Shown here one piece after another: positions 1-12,000 of a stretch of DNA of 64,000 nucleotides (the stretch's first letter is position 1; each line of letters starts with the position of its first letter). Source of the stretch: Tipula vernalis. Lineage: Eukaryota > Arthropoda > Insecta > Diptera > Tipulidae. The notes beneath the pieces were generated by a model. That model was not told the DNA's origin, did no database searches, and saw only the letters and a program-made list of their open reading frames with translations. The stretch covers positions 22,403,653-22,467,652 of the forward strand of contig OY282560.1 in assembly GCA_958295665.1 (NCBI GenBank). Direction: 5' to 3'. Made by a program: the position numbers and the translations under genes.

Positions 1-139
1 TTCGATTTATGTATTTTATTGTTTTTTAGTATTATGTTGAAATTGAAATACTCGTAGCGCACAAACCGTACGTTACACACCACCCACGTTGTTTTAAAAT
101 TTAGCTACCGGCTAGTAAAATATAAGCAAATATATTTTA

Positions 140-530
140 AGGTTTTTTCGATTTTTTTTGTTGTGTCACTCCCATTTTTAAGGTCGAATAATTCGATCGA
201 ACTCATATTTACATGGAATGTTATTACACACACATATTGACATGCATTTACGTATTCTTTGAATTATACAGAGAACGTATGTGAAAAAACACCTTGAAGT
301 TCACAAACAGCATTCACAAGAAAATGCTTAATTCACGTATTATTTAAAAATCACATATGAATGTCTCTAATGGCTATCGAACCTCTTTATGCTGGGCAAA
401 TATTGGGGTGAGATATCTTGATATATATGTATACCTATTGAAATGTTATAGTGTTGTTTTGAACTAGTTTTAGAGTAGCGTTTCAAAACCTCACAAAATG
501 GGGAGATACTAAATGAGCCAACGCCCATCG
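140..530. repeat. Diverged direct repeat, copy 1
   Basis: This stretch aligns in the same orientation with 1889-2190. Shared blocks in order are TTGTGTCACTCCCA, TCGATCGAA followed by ATATTTACAT, CAAGAAAAT, ACCTATTGAAATGTTA, and AAAATGGGG followed by CTAAATG. Order and spacing are kept with small indels, so this is an old segmental duplication or two copies of one dispersed repeat. No coding potential was recognised. Confidence 0.6.
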
Positions 531-1100
531 CTGGAAGCTAATAAGTAGTTCAGCTTGGTAAATTTTATAATGCAATCCGTATTTATGAGCTTAAGTAAAA
601 GGTGATGGACTCTTTGGAGAATTCCAGAAATCCTCTCGAAATATAGAGCAAGTGAGTACGCGAGTAAAAGTTACGTGGATTTTTTTTATTTTACCACCCC
701 AGCAGCTAACTGATTATCCTTCTTGAACTGAATGTAGCATTTAAAATTAAGATTATTATTATGATTGTAAGCGAGAGAATTAAGCACAATGTCCGTCATT
801 ACTTATACTGAGCTCTATATAGCGAGTTTGTAGTAGCTCATTATCACATTTTGAATGAAACCCATTCTAGTTATTGCATTTTTAAGTCTGTGTTAAAAGG
901 AATGATGATTATAGTTGGAGAGGCGACAAGAGAACAATTAGTATCATTTATATAATCTTTTGCAACTAATTTTAGTTATTTTAGTAAAAATTAGTATGAA
1001 AATCAAAATTGTAGAAATTGTAGGTATGATAAAGTAACATAACACAAGTTGTTAACTGTATAGTATTTTATCGTAAGAGTATAAAATTTCGTTAAAAGTT
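531..1100. other. AT-rich stretch with no recognised feature
   Basis: Both strands were read. No coding similarity, repeat or RNA gene is supported here. Confidence 0.5.
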
Positions 1101-1206
1101 CTACCCTGAGAATGAATCGTGGTATACGCAGGTACGGATGGAAAACAGTTCGACTACCCTGAGACTGAATCGTGGTAGTCGCAGGTACGACTGGGAAACA
1201 CTCCAA
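1101..1206. repeat. Two-copy tandem repeat, 53-bp unit
   Basis: CTACCCTGAGAATGAATCG at 1101 recurs as CTACCCTGAGACTGAATCG at 1154, followed in both by CGCAGGTACG and a GGAAAC/GGAAAAC block. The unit is 53 bp with a few substitutions. The short open frame that covers it on the minus strand is explained by the repeat. Confidence 0.75.
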
Positions 1207-1888
1207 AACTTTATATAAAAATCATTTTAGAAACCCATTTAGATTACGACGGAATTTTAATTTGATGATTTTGTGATCGGATGCAGCGTCTAGTTTTATA
1301 AATTTTTGTATTCTGGCATTGATTTATTTAAAGAATATTGCTAATTGCAAGTCTAGCACGTTTAAGGCTTATAAATGAACTGGCGGGGGGAGGGGGAGGC
1401 ATTATTGCTATATGGAGGAACACCGAGTGTAATGACCTACAATAAAACGCTCGACCCTGGCCCTCAAATAATTTGTGATGCCAATTTTTTCCAACCTTCT
1501 TCTGCCAAGATTGTACTTATTGGTTTAGAATGTTAAAAACTGACAAGGGTGTAGGTCCCGATGACATTACACCACTTATTTTGAACAAAGCGCCTATTCT
1601 TTATGACATCCATTGCTTCATTTAAACCGATGCTTAAACCGATTTTGCTAAAGCCTTCAACTAAATCATAAAATTATTTTGTAGAAATTGATAGTATTCG
1701 GTTCTGATTTAATTCCAGTCCAATCGTTTTAATTTCACGGAATGGGAAATAATCATCGATCACGAAAGCGATGATTTTATTTTTGTTCCTATTAAACGTA
1801 CAAAATGAAAACACATACATTACGTAATTATGAAAATTGATAAACAAATAGAAATGCAAGGAAATCGTTATATTATATAAGCAATTTT

Positions 1889-2190
1889 AAGGTTTTCCGA
1901 TTGTTTTGTTGTGTCACTCCCACTTTTAATGTTGAGTAAGTCGATCGAAGTGATATTTACATATGTGCAGCATTTTGCGTATTGAAATTAACCGAGACAC
2001 ACTTTCCAAGAAAATATTAAATTTACTCATTCATTAAATGGCAACCTGTGGTATGTCTGGACTTAAGGGAGACCTCTACTTGTCGTTTGTAATGGTTGTT
2101 ACCTATTGAAATGTTAGCGTTGCTTCCCAATAATCGTTTTTAAATGATTTGAACCCCAAAATGGGGTGATTCTAAATGGAGCAAATGAAA
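1889..2190. repeat. Diverged direct repeat, copy 2
   Basis: Partner of 140-530 in the same orientation. It starts in AAGGTTTTCCGATTGTTTTG and ends in a CCCCAAAATGGGGTGATTC block. It is shorter than copy 1 because of deletions in the middle. Confidence 0.6.
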
Positions 2191-3535
2191 ATGTTGATTT
2201 TCGGTGATTTTCCGATAAAATTTGTAATACAAAAAGTGAGCTCTGCTGTTTCATATCCCGTCTCAAGCTAAGTTCATATACAAAATGAATACCGCTCAAA
2301 GTTTAAAAGTGGTTTAGCTCCGGAAGTGGCCAAATCTATATTGGAATCTCTCCTCATGAGCTTCGCTAAAAGATGACGGTCTTGTTTTTTTTATGTATAA
2401 TTACAATCAGCGGTCCGTTTCAAATCATGCACGATCAACTTCGAAACAATAAATAAAATTCGCAATTGCTAAATAAAAAAAAAATAAAGTTGTTAAATAA
2501 TTCAAAGAATTTTTAATTATTTTGTTAATTTAATAAGCTTCTAGTAGCCTAATTAGTACACTACCGACACTTAATGGAGAAAATCATTTATGGTATTGAG
2601 CAAAAATTCACAGTAAATAATCGTTTCGACTACTCGAATTTACCGAGTTTTTCATCGTACAGGAGTCGGTCAGCCGTCAATCTAAGCTTGCAATTAAATT
2701 TCAACTAGTAGTGTTTCTAGGTTGTCCGATTTAATTCTGTTCGAAAAATCTGGCGAATAATCAATTTTGAATAAAGGAGGCGAGCGAGTACCAACATATT
2801 TTACCGCGTGTCGTTACGAATTATTTACAATTTAAAGGTGTGATCAACTTGTATACGGATAATTCTTTTCAACAAAATAATTCAGCAGAATGTCATCATT
2901 GGGGTTACGAATGGTATCACATTTTCACCGTGTATTTTCGTCCTAAAAACAGTAAGATTAGCATTGTCCGAATTGTTTAAATTATTTTATCATCTTCTAA
3001 TCGTTTCCCTTCGAACAACCTAACGAATAATACAATGCATACAATTTGCCATTGAAATCCAGGAAAATTCTAAAGAATTTAAACCATTTCGAGGATTAAA
3101 CCCAATTTTATTTCGAAACGATAATTCAAATCCGGTATCTGAAAATGAAATAAATCCCGATAATTCCTTTGTATAATCAAATTTTTCCACTCTTGGTTCA
3201 AACGAATTTTCAATTATTTCAATTTTTAGTAACAATAGTTCTATAAATGAAAGTCCCTCCTCATTGCCAACTGGGACAAAGGACATAGGTGATTCTAATT
3301 ACCAAAGCTGGTCTGAAAATCAAATAATAATTCATCGGAATTAAATCGATTTCTCTCAAATCTAAATTATCTGTAAGGAAATTAAAAGCAAAAATAAAGT
3401 ATAATTGTAGATGTTCGCAAACGTTTACAAATTACATATATTGATTTTGAAATAGTTCTGAAAAAACAATTCAGCGAGTAGCATTCAGTTCAACAGTTAC
3501 AGGCGGAACTAGTTAAAAATCAATGAAACAGTATT
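2191..3535. other. AT-rich flank of a gypsy remnant
   Basis: No gene is supported. The gypsy-like remnant that starts near 3540 may extend into this stretch as decayed gag or LTR, but no motif proves it. An open frame of 88 codons on the minus strand at 3020-3286 shows no recognisable domain. Confidence 0.35.
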
Positions 3536-3539
3536 GAGC

Positions 3540-3690
3540 ATATAAAAATACTCGTTATCAACTTTGCCTAAAAATGGGGCATCAAGCATATGAAGGTTTT
3601 ACCTTAAATCGAAAAAATCATTCATTTAATAGTAACCAAGCGACGCAAAATAATTTTTCGCAATCGAACAATTTATTTTAAATTACAAGT
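3540..3690 (+). pseudogene. Decayed gag zinc knuckle (Ty3/gypsy-like)
   Basis: Translating from about 3541 gives a stretch containing YQLCLKMGHQAYEG, spaced exactly like a CCHC knuckle (C-x2-C-x4-H-x4-C). The first Cys reads Tyr (TAT) and the last reads Gly (GGT), each one base from a Cys codon. An Asn/Gln/Ser-rich tail follows up to a stop near 3678. A gag nucleocapsid knuckle binds RNA during packaging; this copy has lost two zinc ligands. Gypsy-like RT remains lie downstream on the same strand, so the two are taken as one element. Confidence is moderate because the motif is short. Confidence 0.5.
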
Positions 3691-4289
3691 TATAGTTAGT
3701 TTAAAAATATGTAGGTTTAATTTCAAAATTCTACTAGCTACATGTTTGGTAAATCAGTGAACTCGATTCGAAGCCGAACACATCGTTTTGAGTGAGCAAT
3801 CTTCATAAACACCGTGTTTAATAAATAATTCAAGGCACCTTAGAATCAATTGATCGGAATTTTGCCGCTTTATATTCAATAAATACTTTCAATGAGCCAA
3901 ATTGGAATCAATTTAATGTCTTAATAAGTTCAATTTAAATTTTTATTTTGAAAGCTATTTCACACTTATATTGAAAAATTAATGATGATCGAAAAATTTT
4001 AGAAAACTCATACCTGTTCCAAATTCGCAAGTTTATGTAAAATTATCGTCGGTTAATTTCTCGAAGGATCAGAATTTCTAATTAAATCTGAAAAAATTTA
4101 ATCTGGATTTTTTTTTATTGGAAATACTATATTTACGAATTTGCGCTTCAAAAGCGCAAATTTTTCTAATGAATGGAAATAATTTTCCCATAAAAGTTTC
4201 TAATTCTCATTTTGATGCCGAAAATACTAATAACTTCGAAGCATTTCATATTCCTAAACCCCAAATTTAATTCGTAAAGTTAATCAAAA

Positions 4290-4890
4290 CAGAAAATCCA
4301 AATTCTGAAGAAATATTTCATCTTCCTGGTGAAGCTTATCAACTAAAAGCGCTGACGAACATTCGATTCCTTTATTTACCAATTCAGTCAATTTAGTGAA
4401 TATCGATCGTATTGCTTACCGTTTTCTACAAAAGGCGAAATTAACAAACTAAATGACAAGATGTTGAAAAATGGAATAATTGAACATAGTAAAAGCGGAT
4501 GGAGACTCCTCTACTTAAAAAATGGAGAGTTAATCGTGGATTTTTGTCGCCTTAACGGTATCACATTAAGCGAAATATACTCACTGCCTAACATACCTAG
4601 TTAATATATTGGACTAGTTAAATAGATAAAATTTATAAGAGAGATACATTTTAAAACACGTTTATGACAGACACAGGGCATTTTCAATTTATTGGTACGC
4701 CATTTGGTTTAATCTGTGCAGCTTGCACGTTGCTGCGACTTTTCAACAACGTTTAGTCAGGACTTGCAGGTTCAAAATCTTTTGTATACACGATTGTTCT
4801 TGTTGTATATGGACGCGATCTAGATGATCATAATAAAAAATTAATTGATGTATTCAGTAAATTTCGACTTCGCATTGGTGTTAGTGAAAA
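4290..4890 (+). pseudogene. Ty3/gypsy reverse transcriptase remnant
   Basis: Pieces of RT are readable in shifting frames. A linker-like block near 4350-4440 is followed by NKLNDKMLKNGIIEHSKSGW at about 4440-4500, LIVDFCRLNGIT at about 4530-4560 (the VDFRxLN region of gypsy RT), a GHFQFIGTPFGL block at about 4675-4715, and a VVYGRDLDDHNKKLIDVF block at about 4800-4860 that normally follows the catalytic box. The box itself reads Y-T-I-V instead of YxDD, so both catalytic Asp are gone. The frame breaks several times and ends at a stop near 4890. The order fits an errantivirus/gypsy-type pol. RNase H and integrase were not found downstream. This is an inactive fossil. Confidence 0.8.
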
Positions 4891-5565
4891 ATAAAATACA
4901 AATATGAAGTAAAATTTTGTTGTTTTAATTTTTTCATGCATTAATTTTCAAAGTCCAGTAGTGTTGGTAGATTTGGTTTATAGAATTATTTTTCCAAAAA
5001 ATTCAAAGTAAATTCTCGGAAATTTTGGAGCTAAATTTAAAGTAACACTACTATTGGAACTTAGGTCTAAGAACATTTGCGAAATTGGATATTGAAAATG
5101 TATGTACGTATTTAGCAAGTAATTTTAAAAAGTTACTCGGTTTTTAATTTGAAATTTTAAAAATTGTATGGTTAAACTGTATATCAGGTTAACACCGAGT
5201 TTTTTTTGTAGGAAATCCAATACCGATTTACCGGTTGAATACCGAAATATTAGTAAATTTTTCGTATACTTGCTGAACATTTCTGTAACTATCTTCAAAC
5301 AAAATACTCTTTTGATTGATTTGCAAATCTACCCAAATCTACCAAATCTGATAAAAATTCAATTATAGTCCGATTAATTTATCATGAAATTTGGCAATTA
5401 AGGGAAAAGTATAGGCACCACATTTGAGGAACAAAGCCCTTTACTATTCCACGCAACAAACTTGACTGTAATTATAAAACGAGTAGCAGTTTTGTTTAAA
5501 GCAATTAATTACGAGGAATTTGTTTTATTTAGCCTGTCAACACTTTTTAACTATAAAACTACTCC
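4891..5565. other. AT-rich stretch before the LOA-like element
   Basis: No recognisable coding or repeat structure. A 66-codon open frame at 5168-5368 (+) has no domain and is not called. Confidence 0.45.
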
Positions 5566-5620
5566 ACCGGCACAAAAAAAGGCCAGGGGAGAATAATCTA
5601 TCCCGGCGGTCTCGGGTTCG

Positions 5621-6191
5621 GTGGTCCGGTCTGGACTTACCTGCAGGCAGGCTGCGAAGTCGGAGATCGTTGGGATCTTGCCCTCTTGTTTTCCTGAGGT
5701 TGTCCTCACTGGAGAGCAGCTTAAGGCTGTCCAGAAGGACATCCTAGATAAGGTGCTAGAGCAGGAGGCCAAGGAGCTTAAACCTAAGTTCCTTGGCAGT
5801 CAGCTTCGGCCTGGTTGGCTGGTACTAACCTGTGCTGACCGGGCCACTATTCAGTGGCTCAGGGAGGCCATAGGAACTATCAAGCCATGGGAGGGTACAT
5901 AGCTGATCGTGGCCGAGGCGAAAATCCTGCACCTTCCCAAACAGTACTGAATTGCCCACGGAAAAGCTTATTGGTTTTGTCAAAAGCCAAAACGAGGGCA
6001 TACAGGCGATCAACTGGAGAGTGATCAGGAGAGAGGCGAAAGGCTCTTCGGCATTTTGCACCTTCTCTATGGACTACTCTTCAGTTGAAGAGGTCAAGCG
6101 GGATGGCTTTAAAGTCAACTATAAGTTTGGGACTGTCCAATTGCATCCCAGTGGTGGTCAAGGTGGTGCTGCCTCTCCAGGAGATAGGTGA
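5621..6191 (+). pseudogene. LOA-like ORF1 protein, frameshifted
   Basis: Two frames are needed. The first (5621-5902) reads through LTGEQLKAVQKDILDKVLEQ, then a W-rich part with GWLVLTCAD and a KPWEG end. The second (5952-6191) has INWRVIRR and a KVNYKFGTVQLHPSGGQ end. This is the pattern of the small alpha/beta domain in ORF1 of insect LOA-type elements, which binds the element RNA. A stop at about 5900 and a shift near 5940 separate the halves. Downstream to 6385 is a Gly/Lys-rich tail and spacer with stops. The endonuclease follows after about 190 bases. Assignment rests on position and on the W-R-V and K-F-G signatures. Confidence 0.6.
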
Positions 6192-6385
6192 GGAGAAGGC
6201 GGGAAAGAAATCGGAAGGCGCCAAGGGTCCCACGGGGGAAGGCCCCGCAATGGCTCCCCTTCAGCGGGGGCTAGCGGAACGATGGAGAACACTGGTCAGC
6301 CATTAGCTGGACAATAAAAGCATGCGGTTGGTGGCGGTGCTGTAAAGGAGGCTGATCAGGGCCTTCAGAAGCGGCCTTCGGAAAA

Positions 6386-7163
6386 ATGAAGGCTTACATC
6401 GCCTGCCTGCAGATAAACCTGCATCATGCAAAGGCGTCTTCGGACATTCTTTGTCGTTGGTTTATTTGCCAAAACATTGGCATGTCTCTAATGCAGGAGC
6501 CATGTGTGACAGGTAACCAGATTAAAGGTATACCAAATCAAGTGGGTAAATTAATTTATCATAACGGAACTGAGAGTCCAAGAGCGGTTATTTTAGCCAG
6601 TTCGCAAATTAATTTTATTCCCATTTCAGAGTTCATCTCTAGGGACTTGGTTGCAGTAATGGTGGAGGTTCTGGGTGAAAGAGGCAAACAGGAGGCTATA
6701 ATGGCCTCCGCATACTTCCCTGGAGACTCAGAGTTAATTCCTCTACTTGAAGCTAGGCGGCTCATAGCTCATTGCAAACGCAATGGGCTGGCCTACCTGA
6801 CAGAATGCGATGCATACGGTCACCACACGGTGTGAGTACCTTTTTGAATTTCTGATCTCAAATAATGTAGACATTGTCAATAGGGGAAGGGATTAGGCAA
6901 GAGGTCCTAGATTTGACACTTGCTAGTCCGCGCATTTCAGCGACTTGGTCAAAAACTGGCATGTATCTGAAGAGGCCTCATTATCAGATCACTTCTACAT
7001 CAGATTCGATTTGGCGGCCGAGACCATGCAGCGGCAAAAAATTAGAATTCAAAAACTGACCAACTGGGACTCTTATAGAGTCTTACTCGAATCAGAAATG
7101 CTCTCGGTTGTGGGGAACATAGAGTCCAAATGGTTTGGAGATCTCTTCAAACCAGCTGCATGA
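6386..7163 (+). pseudogene. Non-LTR endonuclease domain, broken
   Basis: The frame from 6386 begins MKAYIACLQINLHHAK, the usual start of an ORF2 endonuclease (N of the QxNL motif). It continues with LMQEPCVTG (QEP), a YFPGDSELIPL strand region and LTECDAYGHHTV, the D-x-N/H catalytic stretch, then stops at 6836. The rest is in another frame: VKNWHVSEEASLSDHFYIRF at about 6950-7010 holds the final SDH catalytic motif. In an active element this nuclease nicks the target for primed reverse transcription. A stop plus a frameshift separate the two halves, so it cannot work. Confidence 0.8.
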
Positions 7164-7600
7164 TTCTATACACTTGGCTTACGAGAACAGCTGCCCGGTT
7201 AAGCGAACAAGGTCTCTTGGTGGAACAACGGGACGCTGGGTAAACTGAGGAAAACATCGAGAAGATTATTCAACAAGGCTAAACGGACCAGTGAATGGGG
7301 CGAGTATAAGATGGCCTTGACGGAATATAATCTCGAATTAAGAAGATCCAAAAGGGCTACATGGAGGAATTTCTGCGAGGGAATCAATGAATTTCCCTCT
7401 GCAGCTCATCTCCAGAAAGTCCTTTCCAGGGATCATTCAAATGGTTTAGAACTTCTCCAGAAGCAAGATGAGAGGTTCGCTTTCCGGTTTCAGTAGTAGT
7501 AGGAGCCCAAGAGGACCCGAATGATCCCTTAAGTGAGGTGGCCTATACGCCTCACATTGGGATCGAAAGTCTCTCTGGAAAAATTTTCAGACCCAGCAAG
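7164..7600 (+). pseudogene. Linker between endonuclease and RT, LOA-like element
   Basis: The readable part at about 7280-7490 (EWGEYKMALTEYNLELRRSK, then ATWRNFCEGINEFPSAAHLQ) is the charged linker normally found before fingers of RT in LOA/Jockey-group elements. It is interrupted by stops on both sides. No enzymatic motif lies in it. Confidence 0.65.
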
Positions 7601-8520
7601 GTGCGATAGGCTATTGGGTCTTTCAAACCTTTCAAATCCGCTGGAGGGGATGGTATCTTTCCAGCTTTACTTCAGAAAGTTATTGAGGAAATACTCCCCA
7701 GCTTGATCTAGATGTTTCGGGCAAGTTATGCTTTTAACTATATTCCGAAACTGCGGAGGAAATTAAATGTGGCTTTATACCAAAGGAGGGGGGAGGTCGC
7801 CCAGATACCCAGGCCAGGGCATATCGACCAATTAGACTCACATCGTTTCTATTGAAGACTATGGAGAAAATCCTGGACAGTGAGGTCCTTGGAAAAATCC
7901 GCTGCATCGGGAGCAGTTTGCGTATCAAACTGGTAAATCCACTGTGATGACCCTTAGCGGTCTAGTCACGAGGATTGAAAAGCAGTGACATATAAAGGAA
8001 TTGCCCTTTGTGCCTTTGTGGATATTGAGGGGGCGTTTGATAATACAGGAGGTATTGGATCTATAGAGAGGGCAGCAATGGGAAAAAGGGTTCCGCTTTC
8101 TACAATTAGGTGGATCTGTTCCATGCTGGAACATCGTGAGATTACTGCCAGACTATGTGGCGAGTCAGTAACCATCAGGGCCGTCAAGGGCTGTCCCCAA
8201 GAAGGCGTACTATCTACTCTTTTGTGGTCATTAGTTATTGACGGACTACTGGTCCTTCTGAGTAGCCATGAGCTTGATGTCCAGAGCTATGTGGCTATCA
8301 TAATCAGAGGCAAGTTTTATGAGGTGATTTCTGATCGCATGCAAAATGCACTCAATAAAATATGTGGTGTTACCAGGATGGACTCAGTGTCAATCCAAAC
8401 AAAACTGTCATTGTTCCTTTTACGAGGAGGGAAAAGCTTGCGCTTACAGCTCCTTCGTTAAACGGTACTACTGTTCCTTTTTCCAGCGAGGTTAAATATC
8501 GTTCCGACTGTATGCCAGCT
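7601..8520 (+). pseudogene. LOA-like reverse transcriptase, catalytic box lost
   Basis: RT motifs appear in order but in several frames. SAGGDGIFPALLQ is at about 7640-7680 and RAYRPIRLTSFLLKTMEKIL at about 7815-7875. CAFVDIEGAFDN at about 8008-8045 is motif A with its Asp. GCPQEGVLSTLLW at about 8190-8226 is motif B. Motif C, normally YADD, reads YVAIIIRG near 8288, so the catalytic Asp pair is missing. DGLSVNPNKTVIVPF after a frameshift near 8365 is the motif D region. Shortly after 8520 the sequence jumps to RNase H, so thumb and connection are deleted. Known role of the family: copying element RNA at the nicked target. Confidence 0.85.
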
Positions 8521-8589
8521 AAACTGAACTTCCACAAACCATTCTGTGTTGGGCTACTTGCCCAAGGGGTGTGGAGTGCAGGTGGACTA

Positions 8590-9062
8590 TCCTTTGAGCG
8601 AGGGTCCATGGTATGGTTTACAGATGGATCAAAAACGGAAGATGGAGCCGGGATAGGAATACACGGAAGTGGCACTACCACCTCAAAGTCCTTGGGTACC
8701 AATGCTACCGTTTTTCAAGCAGAAGTACATGCTATAGAACTTTGCGTTAGGATAGGCATAGGCATAGCAAAAGGCCTAAACGATGCAAAGATTTATATTG
8801 TATCAGACAGCCAATCGGCCTTAAAGGTTCTTAGGTCTTGTACCGTTGAGTCAAGGCTGGTATGGGATTGTCTGAAGGTTATTAAACATCTGGCAGGCTC
8901 AAATAAGGTAACACTTATGTAGGTGCCAGATCATACTGGAATCGAAGGAAACGAGGCAGCTAATGGCCTCGCCCGTGAGGGTTCTGCCTCCCCATTTATT
9001 GAACCGGAACCCTTCTGCGGCGTCACTAAGGGACACCTTAGAGCAGCGGTAAAACGCTGGGA
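8590..9062 (+). pseudogene. RNase H domain of the LOA-like element
   Basis: The frame contains MVWFTDGSKTEDGAGIGIHG (first catalytic Asp), FQAEVHAIELCVRIG (catalytic Glu), YIVSDSQSALKVL (second Asp), then after a TAG at about 8920 VPDHTGIEGNEAANGLAREG, which holds the last Asp region. All four acidic positions are still present; only the TAG breaks the domain. RNase H would remove the RNA strand from the hybrid. It is fused directly to the motif D part of RT by a deletion. Confidence 0.85.
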
Positions 9063-9085
9063 GGATGTTCAAAAGTCCTCCTAAT

Positions 9086-12000
9086 TGACAAATTTTTGAA
9101 TATGTCTAGTAAAGTGGGGCGAAATTTAATTTCAAAAATTGCTTTCTGTAATTCATGTACCGATAATTGCGTTAGTTTTAACTAAATGGAAACAGAACGA
9201 TTTAATGATCTTGTTTTAGAGAAAATTCAAATCACATAACAACATTTTATGAGGGGTGGTGGATGTCGTATATTTGAGATCGGATCGACAATGTAGATAT
9301 GGTTTAAAAGTATGTTTAAAAATCACATTCGTAGTTTTTTTCTTGCAAAGGCTAATCGAAGCCGAAGAGTTGGGTAGAACCAATTTTTGTCTAGTGTCCG
9401 ATCTCTTTTAATTTTAAATCCAGCTGCAAATCCATTGATTTAGAACCCAATTTTTGGATACAATCCCAGGTTTTAAATTATCGCTACTATGTACGTATAA
9501 ATACACATTTTCACTGTACATTCGAACTTTTCAGAGAAGGCTTTCTAATAAGTTTAATAATCTTGGTTTCAAATCAAGTTTCTGCCTGGTGCAATTCAAA
9601 ATCTATCCAAAGCCAAAAAAGTTAGCCCTTGTAGTAAAGCTTTTTCTGATAATGGTGCACAATAAGTAACAGGTAACATGATTTTGGAGTTAAATCACTG
9701 AACGGTCACCTCAGCACTTCACCTACCGTTAGATAAATCATCTATATCATTGAGTCTTCATTTGATGGTTATTATTTCCAGATTGGGTCACATCGCCGAC
9801 ACACATCACGGACAACACAGACGACCGGAATAATGATAGGTATTTATACATAGTGCCGATAATCATTTGGCTGCTAAAATACCCGATACAACTACATGAA
9901 CGGCATGTGTAAGATTTCAATTTTTTCGATAATTCTTTTCCATCAAGCAGTCTTCCATCTGCCTTTCTTTTCAAACTACCACTGCTAAAAAACAGAAGAA
10001 ACCTGAATGTCTTACACCGTGGGAACCGAAGTGGTCAGAGATATTTGTGTGTACTAACCATTGATTTAAAAGCTAGGATATTAATACATACATAGATTGA
10101 CGCATTCAAGCCGATTCGCGGCCGATAAATCCGGTAACTCAGGCTTTACTTATACCAAATTAAACCAAAATTTAAGCTGTTTACGGCTGAAATTAAGTTA
10201 ATATTATTTAAATAGGCTTAACTGAGCAATAGAATACAAATTTCACAGTTGTTGTAAAAAATTCTCTTGTAGGATATAACAATATGTTCGATATAGTCTC
10301 GTTTTTGGGTTTAAATTATGGCCAGAAACAGAAGATTTTAAAAATCAAGCTTCGTTGTTTTGCACGGTTTTATTTCCCACGTTAGCGTTGCCCGACAAAG
10401 TTATAGACGTGTTGAGGGGAATAGCCCCGCATGTTTAAATATTTTGTATTCCTCATTATTCAATTACATTTCTCGTTTTTCGTCAAACCGACTGGCAAAG
10501 AAAAAGAATATTTCCAATTATGTATATAACACATTTGCGTTACTTGAGACTGTAGATAATGGAAGCCATTTGGTCTTACTTGTTTCTACATTTTTACAGA
10601 AACAAAAATAACTACCATTAGCCACAACTGTCACATTTTTACTCTGTATCCACCAATTTCACCGACAACCATTTCGCCGATCGACCAACCGACGACTTCA
10701 CCGACCGGTCACTTCACCAACATCTAATTTGACAAAATAAAAATTGGCCGACCAAACCGCAACGGCAACAAGCGGAACAGTTCAATTGAAAATCATTTTC
10801 ACTAAAAAAAAATGTCGCCTCATGAAATATCTGAAAGGTTAAATTTGAATACGAAACCTGAATAGCGAACGTTATCAAAAAATTCAGATTACACACTAAA
10901 TTGTCGGAAATAGCCTAACATGGATGAACCGACAGCTGGTGACTCGAACCAATAGAAGCATTTGTTTTTGGTATTGCATTAGTTTAACACAAACGACCAG
11001 GGCCAATCGAAAAGTCAGATTGGACGAGTAGCGTGTAATTTTTTATTCTACTGGTGGTACTGAATTGAAAAGCACTTTGGAATATCAGTCTGTAATAAAA
11101 GCCGACTGCTTTAGGCCGTCTAACCACTCCGTGCCAGTATTAATTGTTCATTTAAAATACGTACAAAGCATTTGTGTATAAATATTATCGCAAAACAATC
11201 AATTACGATTATAAATTAACCATTTAATGATTATATAAAAGTTAAGTTTTACCCAAATTTAAACGATCGAACGAGCAACACTTCTTAAAAATCAATTTAT
11301 TACCTTTAAGTTTTTCCCGTATTGTATTGTACATATAAATAGAGTTAAATACGCGTTGTTTGCGTTATCAAAAATTTTAATCAAAACTTATATAGAAAAA
11401 TGAACGACGAAATGTCGACAAGACAAATTACCTAATGCTTCCGATTAAAATAGTTTTAGTTCTTCAAGTCGAACCTACATATACTTTATACCTATGTTCA
11501 AATAAAAAAAAGAGACATAGAGAAAAACAACTTCTTGAGGACATTTGTCAGGAAGCATTTTGTTTTTGTTGTTGTTTTATTTTACCTTAAAGGTGAGATT
11601 ATTCAATATGATTTGAAAGAATGATTAATACAAAAATATTTCAACAAAGACATGACAATTCTTTTATTTATTTTTTGTAAGATTTTGAATTGTCTTAACA
11701 AATAAAAATTATTTCACCAAACATAGACAAAAAGATTAATACAACAAGACACTCACACAAAGACTAACTAAACTCAAAAATATAAAAATAGAAAATTGAA
11801 TTTGATTGAGTGAGAAAAGATTGAATAGATTAAGGTACTTATCCAAATAGCTCTACAGCGCGCACACACACATGTATCCAGGAAGAAAAATTGACTAATC
11901 AATTTAATTTATTTGGTAATTTATCTCGTGCAACTAGCACAAAAATTATATAAGAACATCGTAATCAAGGCGAAGAAGTACATTAAGAATATTACAAATT

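Larger units (their letters stand above)
5570..9085 (+). mobile_element. LOA-like non-LTR retrotransposon, degenerate
   Basis: The block is clearly GC-richer than both flanks, and the change is sharp near 5570 and 9085. It carries, in the order of a LOA/I-type element, ORF1, an apurinic-type endonuclease, reverse transcriptase and RNase H, all on the plus strand. RNase H after RT argues for the LOA/I side rather than Jockey proper. Every domain carries stops or frameshifts, and RT is fused to RNase H by an internal deletion. No poly(A) or simple-repeat tail and no target duplication were found, so the 3' end may be truncated. Boundaries are taken from composition and domain limits and are approximate. 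Confidence 0.85.

Noticed and set aside
8370..8702. 110-codon minus-strand frame in the LOA-like element
   Set aside because: Antisense to RT and RNase H motifs that are clear on the plus strand.
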